Shown in pieces: positions 4,297 through 5,640 of a stretch of DNA of 5,640 nt. Every line of letters begins with the position of its first letter. Positions within the stretch are counted from its first letter, which is position 1. The notes below the pieces were generated by a model. It did no database searches and was not told the origin of the DNA. It was given only the letters and a program-made list of their open reading frames with translations. Source of the DNA: JACDBZ01 sp038233215 (GTDB lineage Bacteria; Chloroflexota; Limnocylindria; QHBO01); assembly GCA_038233215.1 (NCBI GenBank), contig JBBSML010000061.1, positions 1 to 5,640 on the forward strand, written 5' to 3'. The position numbers and the translations under genes are program-made.

Positions 4297-5640
4297 TTAG
4301 CTGCAGCCGCTGGTCGCGCCGCAGTTGATGCACTTGTAGCAGGAGCCATTGCGGACCATGATCGAGCCGCAATCCGTGCAGGCCGGCGAGTCCGCGGTGT
4401 CGAACACCACCGGCGCCTGGCCGACAGCCAGCCGCTCTGCCCGATCCTTCTCGATCCCGTTCTGCGCCACGATCTTCAGCCCATCCAGCAACCCGTTGGC
4501 CACCGTCTCCGGCTTCGCAGACACCGTTTCCCCACCAACCTGGATGTTCGCCGCCGGCTGAGCTGCGTCTCCAGAACCCGTGGCCTCAGTCCTCGGCACC
4601 GGCTGATTGCCCGAGGTGGAACCCTCCATCACAGCCGAACGTGTCGAAACAGAGTCGGTCAGTGGTTGAGCCGCCGCAGGCACCGACGGGGCACCGTCAG
4701 GTGTTCCGGTGGTGCCGGAGGTGGCTTCCCCACTCACCACCTTTGCATCGGCCAATGTCAGCTGACGGTTGATAACACCAGCCGCATCCTTATCGGCCTG
4801 TGACATGAACTTGCTGGCCATGTACCGGAAGATGTAGTCGACCAGCGACTTCGCCATCGGAATATCCCGATTCCCGGTGAACCCGGCCGGCTCGAAGCGC
4901 AGATGGCTGAACTTGTTGACCAGGTCCTTCAGCGGCACGCCGTACTGGAGGGCGAGGCTGATGGCGGTGGCGAAGCTGTCCATCAGACCGCTGATCGTCG
5001 AGCCCTCCTTCGCCATGCGCAGGAAGATCTCGCCGGGCGTGCCGTCCTCGTACATGCCGATGGTCAGGTAACCCTCGTGGCCGCCCACGTTGAACTTGTG
5101 GGTGATGCTGGCGCGCTCATCGGCCAGGCGCCGGCGCATCGGCTTGTAGATGGTCTGGACTTCCGGAGCCGATGCCGTCTTGGCGCTGTCGCCACCTTCG
5201 CGCTTCATGTTCAGCGGCTGTGAGCGCTTGGAGTTGTCGCGGTAGACGGCGATCGCCTTGAGGCCCAGCTTCCAGCCGTCGATGTAGACCTTCGCGATCT
5301 CTTCCGGCGTGGACGCTTCCGGCATGTTGACCGTCTTGCTGATAGCGCCACTGATGAAGGGCTGGACCGCGGCCATCATGGCCAGGTGCCCGTTGTAGTG
5401 GATGCTTCGCGTGCCGTTGGCGGGCTTGAAGGCGCAATCGAAGACGTCGAGATGCGCATCGGACAGGTGCGGGGCACCCTCGATCGTCTCGTGCTCGTCG
5501 ATCCAGGCGACGATCTCCTCCGCCTGCTTGGCGTCATAGCCGAGCTTCTTGAGCGCCGCGGTGACGCCCTGGTTCACGATCTTCAGGTACCCGCCGCCCA
5601 CGAGGCGCTTGTACTTGATGAGCGCGATGTCCGGCTCAAC
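4297..5640 (-). CDS. nrdJ: Vitamin B12-dependent ribonucleoside-diphosphate reductase (class II), C-terminal part
   Basis: The frame stays open to the window's right end (first visible residues 'VEPDIALIKYKRLVGGGYLK'), so the gene starts outside; 447 residues are seen. The end of the catalytic barrel is recognisable by 'HYNGHLAMMAAVQPFISGAI' followed by 'SKTVNMP' (about 81-107) and 'GWKLGLKAIAVYRDNSKRSQ' (about 122-141). A TSCPD-type domain follows (about 168-255: 'RRRLADERASITHKF', 'GEIFLRMAKEGSTI', 'LVNKFSHLRFEPAGFTG'). Next comes a low-complexity A/G/S/T/P linker (about 285-375), then a C-terminal zinc ribbon with cysteines at 421, 424, 434, 437, 440 and 446. NrdJ reduces ribonucleotides to deoxyribonucleotides using adenosylcobalamin radical chemistry; the C-terminal cysteine segment is thought to re-reduce the active site. 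The active-site cysteines and substrate site lie upstream of the window. A YjzC-like gene follows. Confidence 0.95.
   Translation of the reverse strand, partial: VEPDIALIKYKRLVGGGYLKIVNQGVTAALKKLGYDAKQAEEIVAWIDEHETIEGAPHLSDAHLDVFDCAFKPANGTRSIHYNGHLAMMAAVQPFISGAISKTVNMPEASTPEEIAKVYIDGWKLGLKAIAVYRDNSKRSQPLNMKREGGDSAKTASAPEVQTIYKPMRRRLADERASITHKFNVGGHEGYLTIGMYEDGTPGEIFLRMAKEGSTISGLMDSFATAISLALQYGVPLKDLVNKFSHLRFEPAGFTGNRDIPMAKSLVDYIFRYMASKFMSQADKDAAGVINRQLTLADAKVVSGEATSGTTGTPDGAPSVPAAAQPLTDSVSTRSAVMEGSTSGNQPVPRTEATGSGDAAQPAANIQVGGETVSAKPETVANGLLDGLKIVAQNGIEKDRAERLAVGQAPVVFDTADSPACTDCGSIMVRNGSCYKCINCGATSGCS

Noticed and set aside
4216..4803. 195-codon plus-strand open frame
   Set aside because: Antisense to nrdJ and the YjzC-like gene, rich in R/H/P as expected of a shadow; the minus-strand genes have clear family matches.

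Overview
The window comes from a GC-rich bacterium (well over 60% G+C by eye, with strong G/C preference at third codon positions in the two largest gene bodies). The gene content fits Actinomycetota or Chloroflexota. It includes a class II (B12-dependent) ribonucleotide reductase with a C-terminal zinc ribbon and an actinobacterial-looking PD-(D/E)XK protein starting near 'LLRDERWPVARLIPI'. I cannot fix the phylum from the sequence alone. There are no tRNA or rRNA genes, CRISPR arrays or insertion sequences.

Layout, left to right. (1) At 2-1006 (+) lies the C-terminal two-thirds or so of a DUF2075 / Schlafen-type superfamily 1 DNA/RNA helicase, cut by the window edge. (2) A two-zinc-ribbon, two-transmembrane-helix DUF4190-type protein (1003-1554, +) overlaps its stop codon. 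(3) The 470 bases from 1555 to 2026 hold no intact gene. They contain, on the minus strand, a decayed P-loop kinase with an internal deletion, a one-base frameshift and a damaged Walker A motif, plus a run of ten C. (4) A 450-residue PD-(D/E)XK nuclease-like protein (2027-3379, +) starts at a TTG behind a very purine-rich ribosome binding site. (5) Two small genes, DUF4177 (3450-3650) and an unrecognised 104-residue protein (3650-3964), are joined by a TAATG overlap. (6) On the minus strand, the end of nrdJ (4297-5640, truncated by the window edge) is followed after 17 bases by a 59-residue YjzC-like gene (4100-4279). (7) Immediately beyond that is a decayed second copy of the last ~40 codons of nrdJ (about 3985-4103).

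How it fits together. The left part (helicase, zinc-ribbon membrane protein, nuclease-fold protein, dead kinase) looks like an accessory region and could be a nucleic-acid-acting defence or stress cassette; this is inference from content and order. The right part is core metabolism: NrdJ makes deoxyribonucleotides with adenosylcobalamin, independently of oxygen. The two parts converge at 3964/4100. The decayed nrdJ tail and the dead kinase are scars showing that both ends of the cassette have been rearranged. The least obvious items are these two pseudogene remnants and the short YjzC-like gene.
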